This document shows, one piece after another, positions 50,538 to 59,986 of a stretch of DNA of 64,000 bases. The position numbers and the translations under genes are program-made. Origin of the DNA: Pseudomonadota bacterium (GTDB lineage Bacteria; Pseudomonadota; Gammaproteobacteria; Burkholderiales; Burkholderiaceae_B); contig JAEWHK010000032.1 in assembly GCA_023387815.1 (NCBI GenBank), positions 1 through 64,000 on the forward strand, given 5' to 3'. Each line of letters starts with the position of its first letter. The first letter of the stretch is position 1. The notes under the pieces are model-generated. The model was not told where the DNA came from. It saw only the letters and a list, made by a program, of their open reading frames with translations, and searched no databases.

Positions 50538-51439
50538 CTGACTGCCTCGGCTGCCGCAGCTGCCGAATCATAGGTAATGATTTCGTAGGCGTCGGGCTGC
50601 GACAACAGCTCGCGCGCCAGCTTGTTGTTCAGACCGTGGCCTGATTTGCAGGCCACATAACGTGCAAGCAGCGGATGACCAATCAGATACAGATCACCAA
50701 TGGCGTCCAGAATCTTGTGCTTAACGAATTCGTCGTCGTAGCGCAGTCCGTCTGAGTTCAGAATCCGGAACTCGTCCATCACAATGGCGTTATCCAGACT
50801 TCCGCCGCGGGCCAGACCATGGGCGCGCAGCGCTTCCACTTCCTGGGCAAAACCAAAGGTTCTTGCGCGGGCAATTTCTTTGGTATACGAATCGCGGGCG
50901 AAATCCACCTCTGCAAAACTGGCCGTTGAATCGATGGCCGGATGCTGGAAGTTGATGGAGAAAGCCAGAGAGAAGCCGGCATAGGGCTCAAGACGGGCCC
51001 ATTTGGCGTTCTCGCCTTCACCTTCATGTACTTCCACGGTTTTCAGGACACGCAGAAAACGCTTGGGCGCATCCTGCTCTTCAATACCTGCAGAGCGCAA
51101 CAGATACACAAAAGTACCTGCGCTTCCGTCCATGATGGGAACTTCTTCGGCATTCAGATCTACATGAATATTGTCGATACCCAGTCCGGCCAGCGCCGAC
51201 ATGAGATGCTCTACTGTTGAAACCCGAACATCACCATTCTGCAGCACAGAAGCCATGCGGGTGTCCCCGACCTTGTCTGCGGCAGCAGGCAGATCCACGA
51301 CTTGCGGTGTATCTACGCGATGAAAGATGATGCCCGTATTGGCCTGGGCGGGGCGCAATGTAATTTCAACCCGGCGACCGGAATGCACACCGACACCAGT
51401 GGTTTTCACCAGATTCTTGATGGTTCTTTGTCGTAGCAT
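50516..51439 (-). CDS. lpxC: UDP-3-O-acyl-GlcNAc deacetylase LpxC
   Basis: The 307-residue zinc enzyme makes the first committed step of lipid A synthesis. Zinc ligands are the histidines of VEHLMSAL and FVKHKILDAIGDLYLIG with the aspartate of the latter, and the acid/base histidine is in KSGHGLNNKLA. The ATG at 51439 begins the conserved MLRQRTIK; an ATG four codons upstream is less likely. An unusual terminator-like hairpin lies 32 bp before the start. Its 3' end overlaps dciA. Confidence 0.97.
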   Translation of the reverse strand: MLRQRTIKNLVKTTGVGVHSGRRVEITLRPAQANTGIIFHRVDTPQVVDLPAAADKVGDTRMASVLQNGDVRVSTVEHLMSALAGLGIDNIHVDLNAEEVPIMDGSAGTFVYLLRSAGIEEQDAPKRFLRVLKTVEVHEGEGENAKWARLEPYAGFSLAFSINFQHPAIDSTASFAEVDFARDSYTKEIARARTFGFAQEVEALRAHGLARGGSLDNAIVMDEFRILNSDGLRYDDEFVKHKILDAIGDLYLIGHPLLARYVACKSGHGLNNKLARELLSQPDAYEIITYDSAAAAAEAVSQDWRLA

Positions 51440-51470
51440 GGTCATTCTCAACTTACAAAATATTCATAAA

Positions 51471-51491
51471 ATCAGGCGTGGCACGCCTGAT
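51471..51491 (-). terminator. Terminator-like hairpin in the lpxC leader
   Basis: The arms ATCAGGCGTG and CACGCCTGAT are perfectly complementary around one base. On the minus strand, which encodes lpxC, the hairpin is followed by TTTTATG. It ends only 31 bases before the lpxC start, so an lpxC promoter can hardly fit downstream of it; an attenuator or protein-binding operator is possible. Confidence 0.65.
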
Positions 51492-51696
51492 ACAAGACGA
51501 AAAAAGGGATTTTCCGGCTAAAACGCACAGAATCCGAAGGCACGTCTCGTTTCCGACTATTTTACTCTGATTAGCGTAAAAAAGCCTTTTATTTGACTGG
51601 ACAAATGTTTCAGTCAGCATCTTTTCCTGCCGGTAGATTATTTCGGCTTAAATGTCAGAAACAGCGGGCGGAAACATCGCAGAAATGAATCAAAGA

Positions 51697-51718
51697 AAAC
51701 GGCCCGCAAGGGCCGTTT
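51697..51718 (-). terminator. Terminator downstream of ftsZ
   Basis: The stem AAACGGCCC/GGGCCGTTT with loop GCAA is followed on the minus strand by TTCTTT. It lies about 80 bp after the ftsZ stop and probably ends the dcw transcript. Confidence 0.8.
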
Positions 51719-51799
51719 CCAGTCATAAAACGCATTACAGAAGCGAGCGATCCCTGCCCGGGCAGCAGGCCGGGATTCGCTTTTTGGGAAAAATACGCG

Positions 51800-53026
51800 T
51801 CAGTCAGCCTGTTTGCGCAGGAATGCAGGGATGTCGAAGCGCTCAACACCTGAAGATTCCATGGCACGAACCTGCTGTTCGAACTGCACTTTGTTTGACG
51901 CTGCTGCACCACCGCCACGGCCGGAGCGAATGACGGTAGGAGGCACGGGAGCGCGACCGCCGCTAGGCTGATTCAGGAAGCTGCCACCGTAAAAATCGGC
52001 GTTGCCACCATGCGTACCGGTAAGTGCCTCAAACTCGGCATCAGGACCATTGTTGACAACCAGTTCAGGCTGCTTGCGACCCAGGCCTGTTGCCACAACA
52101 GTCACACGCAGTTCGTCGCCCATTTCATCGTCGTAGGCACTACCCACAATGATGGTGGCATCTTTGGCTGCGTAGCTGCTGATGATTTCGTTGATAAGAC
52201 GGGTTTCGCTCATTTTGAGAGAACGGCTTGCTGTGATGTTGACCAGCAGACCACGGGCACCGTTCAGATCCACACCTTCCAGCAATGGGCAGGCAATGGC
52301 ATTTTCTGCAGCAATGCGTGCACGGTCCGGACCGGAAGCCACAGCCGTACCCATCATGGCCTGGCCGTGTTCGCCCATAATGGTTTTCACGTCTTCGAAG
52401 TCGACGTTGATGTTACCTTGAACATTGATGATTTCTGCAATACCAGCACATGCGTTGTACAGCACATTGTCGGCTTCCTTGAAGCAATCATCCTGAGAGG
52501 CGTCATCGCCCATCAGTTCATACAGTTTTTCATTCAGGACCACGATCAGGGAATGAACGTGTTTGGAAAGGTCTGCAATACCTTCTTCTGCAGCACGCAG
52601 ACGTTTGGTACCTTCAAAGGAAAACGGCTTGGTTACGACACCGACGGTCAGAATGCCCAGTTCCTTGGCCACTTCGGCCACAACAGGACCTGCACCTGTA
52701 CCTGTACCGCCACCCATACCGGCAGTAATAAACACCATGTTCGCGCCATTAAGCGCGGCGCGAATTTCTTCACGTGCTGTTTCAGCTGCTGCACGTCCCT
52801 GCTCTGGTTTGGCACCTGCACCCAGGCCACTGCGACCCAGACGAATCTGGATAGGGGCTTCTGTGGCGACCAGCGCCTGCATGTCTGTGTTTGCGCAGAT
52901 GAAATCTACGCCCTTGAGGCCGGCCCGCATCATGTGCGCAATGGCATTACCGCCTGCGCCACCCACACCGATTACCTTGATGACGGTACCGCTGTTGTTG
53001 CTATCGTCCAATAATTGAAAGTCCAT
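51800..53026 (-). CDS. ftsZ: Cell division GTPase FtsZ
   Basis: The 408-residue tubulin homologue forms the Z-ring. It has IGVGGAGGNAI at the N-terminus, the GTP-binding signature GMGGGTGTGAGPVV, the T7 loop with NVDFEDVKTIM and, after a flexible linker rich in Gly and Pro, the C-terminal peptide RFDIPAFLRKQAD that binds FtsA and ZipA. The ribosome-binding site AGGAG lies nine bases before the ATG. A 255-bp gap to ftsA probably holds a separate ftsZ promoter, as in many dcw clusters. Confidence 0.98.
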   Translation of the reverse strand: MDFQLLDDSNNSGTVIKVIGVGGAGGNAIAHMMRAGLKGVDFICANTDMQALVATEAPIQIRLGRSGLGAGAKPEQGRAAAETAREEIRAALNGANMVFITAGMGGGTGTGAGPVVAEVAKELGILTVGVVTKPFSFEGTKRLRAAEEGIADLSKHVHSLIVVLNEKLYELMGDDASQDDCFKEADNVLYNACAGIAEIINVQGNINVDFEDVKTIMGEHGQAMMGTAVASGPDRARIAAENAIACPLLEGVDLNGARGLLVNITASRSLKMSETRLINEIISSYAAKDATIIVGSAYDDEMGDELRVTVVATGLGRKQPELVVNNGPDAEFEALTGTHGGNADFYGGSFLNQPSGGRAPVPPTVIRSGRGGGAAASNKVQFEQQVRAMESSGVERFDIPAFLRKQAD

Positions 53027-53281
53027 ATTCCCAACTCCTGTATTCCGAAACGTATTAACGAAAAGTCCTTCCTGCGTTTTTCGGAAACCGTCTCAAAAAC
53101 AACGCCAGCGCCTGTCTCGCATCGTACTTGAACCGTCTCCATGGCCATCTGCCCGGCCATTGCGGCAGTTTATTCCGCACTGCCCTGCGTTACTACAACA
53201 ACAATTGCTACCGTGCTGCTGTTACCTCTTTGAAGCCAATTGAATTTCGCTGAATACATACTTTTCAGCTTATCCAATATT

Positions 53282-54511
53282 CTAATTCATAAACCATTCT
53301 TTCATGCGGGAAAAAATATCTTTTAGCATTCCATTTTGTTGCTTAATCTTACCGCCACGCAAACGCTGCACCCGTGCTTCGGTCAGAAGCCCCATGGCCG
53401 TTGAAAAGCGCGGGTTGCGCACCATGTCGGCCAGACTGCCCCGATAATCGGGAACCGCCACGCGTACCGGCTTCAGAAACACGTCTTCTGCCAGTTCCAC
53501 GATGCCAGGCATCAGCGCCGTGCCACCGGTCAGAACAATACCTGAGGCGATCAGATCTTCGTAACCGGAATCACGCACGACTTGCTGAACCAGCGTAAAG
53601 AGTTCGTCGATTCGCGGCTCGATCACCGCACCCAGCGTCTGGCGTTTCACGCGTCGCACATCGCGGTCTCCCAGACCAGGCACTTCAATGAGTTCTTCGG
53701 GACTGGCCAGAACCTGTTTGGCAATCCCGTAACGCAATTTGATTTCTTCTGCATCGGGCGTCGGGGTACGCAGCATGGTAGCGATATCGCTGGTGACCTG
53801 GTCTCCGGCTACCGGAAGCACGGTTGTGTGGCGGATTGCGCCGCCGGCGAAAATGGCAATATCGGTCGTACCTGCACCAATATCCAGCAAAACCACGCCC
53901 AGCTCTTTTTCGTCATTGGTCAGGCAGACCATGGAAGACGCCAGTGGCTGCAGGATCAAGTCCTGCACTTCCAGGCCGCAGCGACGCACGCATTTGACAA
54001 TATTCTGCGCTGCGCTGACTGCACCCGTCACAATATGCACCCGCACTTCAAGGCGGATACCACTCATACCTACAGGCTGACGGATATCTTCCTGCGAATC
54101 CACAATGAACTGCTGGGTCAGCACATGCAGTACCTGGTGATCAGTCGGAATATTGACCGCCTTGGCCGTTTCGATCACGCGCGCCACGTCGGCTTCGGAC
54201 ACTTCCTTGTCCTTGACCGCGACCATGCCGCTGGAATTGAAACTGGTAATGTGGTTGCCCGCAATGCCCGTGTACACTTCACGAATCTTGCAGTCGGCCA
54301 TCAGCTCGGCTTCCTCGAGCGCGCGCTGTATGGAGTTGACCGTGGATTCGATATTGACCACGACCCCTTTGCGCATGCCCTTGGACTCATGCTGTCCGAG
54401 TCCGATTACTTCAAAGCGCCCTTCTTCAGGCAAAGCTTCAGCCACTACTGCCACCACTTTGCTGGTGCCGATGTCTAAAGCAACGATGAGGTCCTTTAGG
54501 TCACGAGTCAT
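53282..54511 (-). CDS. ftsA: Cell division protein FtsA
   Basis: The 409-residue actin-like protein tethers FtsZ to the membrane. The first phosphate loop is VALDIGTSKVVAVV, the second LLDIGAGTTDIAIF, and the nucleotide-binding GIVLTGGTALMPGI is near the C-terminus. The end MLKDIFSRMKEWF can form the amphipathic membrane-targeting helix. It overlaps ftsQ by four bases. Confidence 0.97.
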   Translation of the reverse strand: MTRDLKDLIVALDIGTSKVVAVVAEALPEEGRFEVIGLGQHESKGMRKGVVVNIESTVNSIQRALEEAELMADCKIREVYTGIAGNHITSFNSSGMVAVKDKEVSEADVARVIETAKAVNIPTDHQVLHVLTQQFIVDSQEDIRQPVGMSGIRLEVRVHIVTGAVSAAQNIVKCVRRCGLEVQDLILQPLASSMVCLTNDEKELGVVLLDIGAGTTDIAIFAGGAIRHTTVLPVAGDQVTSDIATMLRTPTPDAEEIKLRYGIAKQVLASPEELIEVPGLGDRDVRRVKRQTLGAVIEPRIDELFTLVQQVVRDSGYEDLIASGIVLTGGTALMPGIVELAEDVFLKPVRVAVPDYRGSLADMVRNPRFSTAMGLLTEARVQRLRGGKIKQQNGMLKDIFSRMKEWFMN

Positions 54512-55317
54512 TTTTTCTCTTTACTATCCGATTGTGTTGTCGCTGCCGGCTCGAAGGTGATGGCAAAACCTTTGGTATAACGCAAGTCCACCTGGGCAAT
54601 GTGCCGGCCGGCAACCTTTTCCTTTAAAACAGGCCACGCCTGAACAAAACGTTCAATCGTAGATGCAAATGATACCGCACCCTGTCCGCCATGCGGGTTC
54701 AATGCATCAGCGCCGGGGTCCCGTCCCAGGACCAGTTTGGTATTATCGTTCAATTCTACACGCCATGCATAGCGATCACTAAGCGTAATTTCATCTACGC
54801 CCAAATTAAGCGGTGCAAGCCAGCGCACCAGTTCTGCATATCGCTGCACAACAAGGGTTTCAGAACCCGGTGGCCCGTTGAACTGTGGTAAATCCGCATC
54901 CTCGGGCAGCTCGGCCTGATTGGCCGTAAACACTTCGCCCCAGGTGTTGATCATCTGTCTTTCATTCCAGTAGGCGAAAGGTTCCTGCTCTTCAATTTTC
55001 AGCAGCAGACCATCGGGCCAGACACGCGTGACATCCACATGGCGAACCCACGGCGATTGCTCAAACAGTTTTTTCGACTCAGGCAGATTGATCGTAAAGA
55101 AATTGCCTTGCAGCTTGCCCGCGATTGTCTGCTGAATGCTGGCCGGTGAGACATATTCCAGCTTGTTGCCCTTCATGGGCTCAATGACGATGCGGGTCAG
55201 ATTGAACATGGGCCGATGTATAACCCAGTATCCGCCGGCGCCCAGCAATACCACAACCGCCAACAGCATGACCATGTTGGCAACAAAGTTGGTGATCCGG
55301 GCGCTGGGCGTTATCAT
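54508..55317 (-). CDS. ftsQ: Cell division protein FtsQ
   Basis: The 269-residue bitopic protein has one membrane helix (about 12-33), a POTRA domain (about 38-108, RIVIEPMKGNKLEYVSPASI) and an FtsQ beta domain with WPDGLLLKIEEQEPFAYWN. It links early and late division proteins through FtsB and FtsL. The gene begins directly after the ddl stop with no spacer and overlaps ftsA by four bases at its end. Confidence 0.95.
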   Translation of the reverse strand: MITPSARITNFVANMVMLLAVVVLLGAGGYWVIHRPMFNLTRIVIEPMKGNKLEYVSPASIQQTIAGKLQGNFFTINLPESKKLFEQSPWVRHVDVTRVWPDGLLLKIEEQEPFAYWNERQMINTWGEVFTANQAELPEDADLPQFNGPPGSETLVVQRYAELVRWLAPLNLGVDEITLSDRYAWRVELNDNTKLVLGRDPGADALNPHGGQGAVSFASTIERFVQAWPVLKEKVAGRHIAQVDLRYTKGFAITFEPAATTQSDSKEKK

Positions 55318-56280
55318 TTACAGTCTGGCCTCCGTCACGGGTTGGGCGCGGTGAATTTTACAGCTGGCCTGAGAAAGAATCTTCACACACAGATCGGCGT
55401 AGCTCATACCGTCGGCTTTGGCAGCCATGGGCACCAGCGAATGCGGCGTCATGCCTGGAGAGGTATTGACTTCCAGCAGGAAAAAACGATTGTCGCGGTC
55501 GAGCATAACGTCAACGCGTCCCCAGCCTTCGCAACCCACTGCCGCAAAGGCGCGCTCGCAGGTGCTGCGGATTTGCGCGGTCAGTTCATCGGGCAGATTT
55601 GCCGGGCAAAAATACTGGGTTGCGTCGGACACATATTTATGTTCGAAATCGTATTTGCCATCGGGAGCCACAATTTCCACAATCGGAAAAGCCCGCGCCT
55701 CGCGACCCGAACCCAGAATGGAAACGGTCAGCTCGCGACCTACGATGAATTTTTCAGCCAGCAGTTCACTATCGAACGGGCTGACCTCTTCATATGCCTT
55801 ATCCAGATCTTCGGGACCCATCACTTTGAACAGACCCAGCGTAGAGCCCTCATGCGGTGCCTTGAGAATCAATGGATAGCCCAGTGTTTGCGCGGCCGTG
55901 TCCAGGTCCTCGCGCGAACTCACCTTGCAATAGGGAGCGGTGGGAATGTCCTGCGCGATCCAGATGCGCTTGGTCATGATCTTATCCATGGCCAGGCCCG
56001 ATGCCATCACACCACTGCCGGTATAGGGTATACCCAGCAACTCCAGGGCGCCCTGAAGCGCACCGTCTTCACCGAAACGGCCATGCAGCGCGATGAAAAC
56101 GCGATCAAAACCGGCCTGCGCCAGTTCTGCCAGCGAATGTTCACCCGTATCGAACAGGTGGGCATCCACACCTTTGCTGCGCAGCGCCTCATAGACGCCT
56201 TTTCCGGATACGAGCGAAACCGGCCGTTCCGCTGCGCGTCCGCCGTATAGTACGCCAACCTTGCCAAACTCATGATTCAT
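55318..56280 (-). CDS. ddl: D-alanine--D-alanine ligase
   Basis: The 320-residue ATP-grasp enzyme makes the D-Ala-D-Ala dipeptide for peptidoglycan. It has GRAAERPVSLVSG, FIALHGRFGEDGALQGALELLG, the ATP-binding loop KAPHEGSTLGLFKV and the C-terminal LLEVNTSPGMTPHSL. The start MNHEFGKVGVLYGG overlaps the murC end by 11 bp; a longer upstream in-frame stretch is inside murC and is not used. The gene ends where ftsQ begins. This resembles the DdlB position in the dcw cluster. Confidence 0.97.
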   Translation of the reverse strand: MNHEFGKVGVLYGGRAAERPVSLVSGKGVYEALRSKGVDAHLFDTGEHSLAELAQAGFDRVFIALHGRFGEDGALQGALELLGIPYTGSGVMASGLAMDKIMTKRIWIAQDIPTAPYCKVSSREDLDTAAQTLGYPLILKAPHEGSTLGLFKVMGPEDLDKAYEEVSPFDSELLAEKFIVGRELTVSILGSGREARAFPIVEIVAPDGKYDFEHKYVSDATQYFCPANLPDELTAQIRSTCERAFAAVGCEGWGRVDVMLDRDNRFFLLEVNTSPGMTPHSLVPMAAKADGMSYADLCVKILSQASCKIHRAQPVTEARL

Positions 56281-57685
56281 CGCGATCTCCCAGCAGAGCA
56301 GGTACCTTGTTGATGGAGCCCGCGCCCATGACGACAACCACATCGCCATCCCGAACGAAATTGTTGATGGCTTCCGGCAGTTCTGCAATGTCTTCGACAA
56401 ACACCGGTTCAACCTTGCCTGCGACACGTAATGCGCGCGACAGCGAACGACCGTCAGCCGCCACAATAGGCTGTTCTCCTGCAGAATAGACTTCTGTCAG
56501 CAGAACAGCATCGGCACGACTCAGAACACTCACAAAATCTTCAAAGCAATCCCGGGTACGGGTGTAGCGATGCGGCTGGAACGCCAGCACCAGGCGTCGT
56601 TCCGGCCAGGCACCGCGGGCAGCCTCGACCGTTGCCGCCATTTCAATCGGATGATGGGCATAATCGTCGATCACCGTATAGGTGCCGCCGCCATGCGCTT
56701 CGGCTACGGGGAAATCGCCAATATGCGAGAAGCGGCGGCCGACGCCGTTGAAGCTGGCCAGCGCGCTCACAATATCCGCATCGGGAATTTGCAGCTCGGT
56801 TGCCACGGCAATCGCTGCCAGCGAATTGAGTACATTGTGGCGTCCCGGCAGGTTCAGATCGATCTGCAGGTCGGGCAGACGTTTATCGGGCGACAAGCGG
56901 CGCTCAACGGTAAACGTCATATGCGTTTCTCTGGCCTGTACATCGACGGCGCGGAACATGGCTTCTTCACCGAAACCATAGGTCACCAGCGGGCGGGAAA
57001 TGAACGGAATAATGTTGCGTACATTGCTGTCATCCACGCAGACAATGGCACTGCCGTAAAAAGGCATGCGCTGCGTGAATTCCACAAAGGCACTTTTCAG
57101 GCGTGCCATGTCGTGACCATAGGTATCCATATGGTCCGCATCAATATTGGTGATGATGGACATGACAGGCAGCAGATTCAGGAAAGAAGCGTCCGACTCG
57201 TCAGCCTCGACCACAATGTATTCGCCCTGCCCCAGTCTTGCATTGGCTCCCGCTGAATTCAGGCGTCCGCCAATCACGAAAGTCGGGTCCAGGCCGGCCG
57301 CCGCCAGTACGCTGGCAACCAGGCTTGTTGTGGTGGTTTTTCCATGTGTGCCGGCAATGGCAATGCCGCGCTTCAGACGCATCAGTTCGGCCAGCATGAT
57401 GGCACGCGGAACTACGGGAATACGTCGGGCTCGCGCAGCCAGCACTTCGGGATTACTGTTGGCCACGGCGGTGGATGTCACGATGGCATCGACGTCTTCC
57501 ACATTTTCCGCGCGATGCCCAATATCAATTTTCGCACCCAGCTCGGCCAGGCGACGAGTGACAGCGGACTCCTGCAGATCCGAGCCGCTGACTTTATATC
57601 CGAGGTTCACCAGAACTTCGGCAATGCCGCTCATACCAGAGCCGCCAATACCGACAAAGTGAATGTGTCTAATCCGATGTTTCAT
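56270..57685 (-). CDS. murC: UDP-N-acetylmuramate--L-alanine ligase
   Basis: The 471-residue Mur ligase adds L-alanine to UDP-MurNAc. It starts MKHRIRHIHFVGIGGSGMSGIAE-like, binds ATP at GIAGTHGKTTTTSLV and carries the TNIDADHMDTYGHD and DDYAHHPIE segments typical of MurC. The ATG at 57685 overlaps the murG end by 17 bp, and its own end overlaps ddl by 11 bp, so translation is coupled through the chain. Confidence 0.97.
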   Translation of the reverse strand: MKHRIRHIHFVGIGGSGMSGIAEVLVNLGYKVSGSDLQESAVTRRLAELGAKIDIGHRAENVEDVDAIVTSTAVANSNPEVLAARARRIPVVPRAIMLAELMRLKRGIAIAGTHGKTTTTSLVASVLAAAGLDPTFVIGGRLNSAGANARLGQGEYIVVEADESDASFLNLLPVMSIITNIDADHMDTYGHDMARLKSAFVEFTQRMPFYGSAIVCVDDSNVRNIIPFISRPLVTYGFGEEAMFRAVDVQARETHMTFTVERRLSPDKRLPDLQIDLNLPGRHNVLNSLAAIAVATELQIPDADIVSALASFNGVGRRFSHIGDFPVAEAHGGGTYTVIDDYAHHPIEMAATVEAARGAWPERRLVLAFQPHRYTRTRDCFEDFVSVLSRADAVLLTEVYSAGEQPIVAADGRSLSRALRVAGKVEPVFVEDIAELPEAINNFVRDGDVVVVMGAGSINKVPALLGDRDES

Positions 57686-58769
57686 GTTTTCCCTGCGCTG
57701 CGCGCTCGCAAATATCTGCAATGGTGCTGGTGGCCTGCGTTTTTGCGCAGGCCCGTGCAGCCACTGCCGTCTGCATCAATTCGTTACGAGTACGACTATG
57801 TATCCACTGTGCCAGCCAGTCTGCGCTCAGATCGCGCTGAGGCCGTGTCCATGCGGCCTGCCGGTTGCTCAGCCAGGCCGCATTGGCCGTCTGATGATCG
57901 TCAATGGCATGTGGTAATGGCACGAACAGGGCGGCTACGCCGACAGCAGCCACTTCGGCCACGGTCATTGCACCCGCCCGGCAAATAATCAGGTCGGCCG
58001 ATGCCATGGCCGTTGCCATATCACTGATGAACGCCACGCATTCTGCCTGCACACCGGCCTGCAGATACGCATCCTGCAAAGCGGCAATATGCTGTTCGCC
58101 TGCCTGGTGCACAATTTGCGGCCGCTGCGACTCGGGAATCAGCGCCACGGCTGCCGGCACCACCGTATTGAGCGCCTGCGCGCCCAGGCTGCCACCGACA
58201 ATCAGAATGCGCAGCCTGCCCTCGCGGGCACCATAGCGCTCCGCAGGTTCGGCAGTCTGAGCCAGTTCGCGGCGTACAGGATTGCCCACCATGCAACCAC
58301 CCGGCAGCACGTCCGGAAAACCCGTCAGTACAAAAGCCGCCATTTTAGCAAGCCATTTGTTGGCTGTACCGGCCACAGCGTTCTGTTCATGAATCACCAG
58401 GGGAACCCTGCCCAGAGAAGCCATCAGCCCACCGGGGACGGCCACATAGCCACCCATACCCAGCACAACTGCGGGCCGGGATTGTCGTATGGCCTGCCGC
58501 GCCTGCAGGCAGGCTTTGATCAGCAGAAAAGGCATTTTCAGCAAGGCAGCGGCACCTTTGCCGCGCAGCCCCGAGAAATGCAGGGGCAGCAACGAGACGC
58601 CCGCAGGGGGCACAAGACGCCCTTCCATTTTTTCCGGATTGCCCAGCCACACCACCTGCCAGCCCCGCTCGCGCATCTGTGCGGCCACGGCCAGTCCCGG
58701 CATGATATGCCCGCCTGTGCCACCGGCCATCACCAGCAGTGTACGAGAGGACGATTGCACCTTGCTCAT
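57669..58769 (-). CDS. murG: UDP-GlcNAc:lipid I transferase MurG
   Basis: The 366-residue GT-B glycosyltransferase makes lipid II from lipid I at the inner face of the membrane. It has the loop MAGGTGGHIMPGLAVA, the GMGGYVAVPGGL segment and the sugar-nucleotide site LIICRAGAMTVAEVAAVGV with the Gln-containing DHQTANAAWL. It overlaps ftsW by four bases and murC by 17. Confidence 0.97.
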   Translation of the reverse strand: MSKVQSSSRTLLVMAGGTGGHIMPGLAVAAQMRERGWQVVWLGNPEKMEGRLVPPAGVSLLPLHFSGLRGKGAAALLKMPFLLIKACLQARQAIRQSRPAVVLGMGGYVAVPGGLMASLGRVPLVIHEQNAVAGTANKWLAKMAAFVLTGFPDVLPGGCMVGNPVRRELAQTAEPAERYGAREGRLRILIVGGSLGAQALNTVVPAAVALIPESQRPQIVHQAGEQHIAALQDAYLQAGVQAECVAFISDMATAMASADLIICRAGAMTVAEVAAVGVAALFVPLPHAIDDHQTANAAWLSNRQAAWTRPQRDLSADWLAQWIHSRTRNELMQTAVAARACAKTQATSTIADICERAAQGKHETSD

Positions 58770-59986
58770 CGATACTCCTGCAGCGGCTTGCGATCCGGTC
58801 GTTCGCCGCGCATCATCAGCCGGCTTTCATAATCCACGCGCATCAGAATGGCGATGGCCACCAGATTCATCACAATGGACGAACCGCCGTAGCTGACCAG
58901 CGGAAGTGTCAACCCTTTTGTCGGCAGGAGGCCCAGGCATACGCCCAGATTCACCAGCGCCTGAACGCCCATCCAGATGGAAACACCTTGTGCTACCAGA
59001 CCACTGAATTCACGATCCATGGCAATGGCCTGACGGCCGATCTCGAAACCGCGATGCACAATGATCAGAAACAGGATCACAACGGCAATGATGCCGACAA
59101 AACCCAGTTCTTCTCCTACAACGGCCATAATGAAGTCGGTATGCGCTTCGGGCAGGTAATGGAGTTTTTCCACACTGGAGCCCAGGCCCACGCCAAACCA
59201 CTCGCCACGACCAATTGCAATCAGCGAATGCGCCAGCTGATAGCCGGTAGACTGTACCGTGTCAGGATCAAAGGGATCCAGATAGGCAAAAATACGTTTG
59301 ACCCGCCAGGGTGCCATCAGAATCAGCAGCGCAAAGCAGCCCAGCAGCACAACCACCAGAATCAGAAACAGAATGGCGCTGATGCCACCCAGAAACAGAA
59401 TTCCCACGGCAATGGAAACACTGACCATGAAAGCACCCAGATCGGGCTCCAGCAACAGCAGAATACCCACGACACCCAGGGCCACCATCATGGGAACAAA
59501 CCCGCGCCAGAAATCATGCATGTACTTCTGCTTGCGCACGGTGTAATCGGCCGCAAACAGCACCATGGCCATTTTCATCATCTCTGAGGGCTGAATGTTC
59601 AACGGACCCAGGGGAATCCAGCGATAGGCCCCATTGACCTCATTACCGATATGCGGAATCAGCACCAGAACCAGCATGAACATGGATGCCAGAAATACCG
59701 GGAGGGTAAACTTCTCCCAGACCTGCATGGGCAGGGAAATGGTAATGGCAAATCCCACCAGGCCGATGGCGATAAAAATCAGGTGGCGCACAAAAAAGTA
59801 GTAGCGTGTTGAGTTGGCGTACTTGGGACCGTCCACCAGCGCGATCGAGGCCGAAAAGACCATCAGCAGGCCAAACATCAGCAATGCGGCAACTGCTGAC
59901 GCAAGCAGCAGATCATAATTGCGCATTTTGGTACGGCCGGGTTTGACCGCATTGACGCTTGCCCTCAGATCGCCCAGCAGACTCAT
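58766..59986 (-). CDS. ftsW: Septal peptidoglycan polymerase FtsW
   Basis: The 406-residue SEDS protein has ten predicted membrane helices. Family features include LLMVFSASIAL after the first helix, the aspartate-containing NIQPSEMMKMAMVLF region, FAYLDPFDPDTVQSTGYQLA and GLLPTKGLTLPLVSYGGSSI. FtsW polymerises lipid II at the septum with FtsI. The ATG overlaps murD by four bases and its end overlaps murG by four. Confidence 0.96.
   Translation of the reverse strand: MSLLGDLRASVNAVKPGRTKMRNYDLLLASAVAALLMFGLLMVFSASIALVDGPKYANSTRYYFFVRHLIFIAIGLVGFAITISLPMQVWEKFTLPVFLASMFMLVLVLIPHIGNEVNGAYRWIPLGPLNIQPSEMMKMAMVLFAADYTVRKQKYMHDFWRGFVPMMVALGVVGILLLLEPDLGAFMVSVSIAVGILFLGGISAILFLILVVVLLGCFALLILMAPWRVKRIFAYLDPFDPDTVQSTGYQLAHSLIAIGRGEWFGVGLGSSVEKLHYLPEAHTDFIMAVVGEELGFVGIIAVVILFLIIVHRGFEIGRQAIAMDREFSGLVAQGVSIWMGVQALVNLGVCLGLLPTKGLTLPLVSYGGSSIVMNLVAIAILMRVDYESRLMMRGERPDRKPLQEYR

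Larger units (their letters stand above)
51440..51799. promoter_or_regulatory. lpxC-ftsZ intergenic region
   Basis: This 360-bp gap has no gene. It contains the lpxC leader, a perfect 10+1+10 inverted repeat at 51471-51491, and the ftsZ terminator hairpin at 51697-51718. A second, imperfect GC-rich hairpin lies near 51749-51782, just past the ftsZ end. No promoter for lpxC could be assigned with confidence. Confidence 0.6.
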
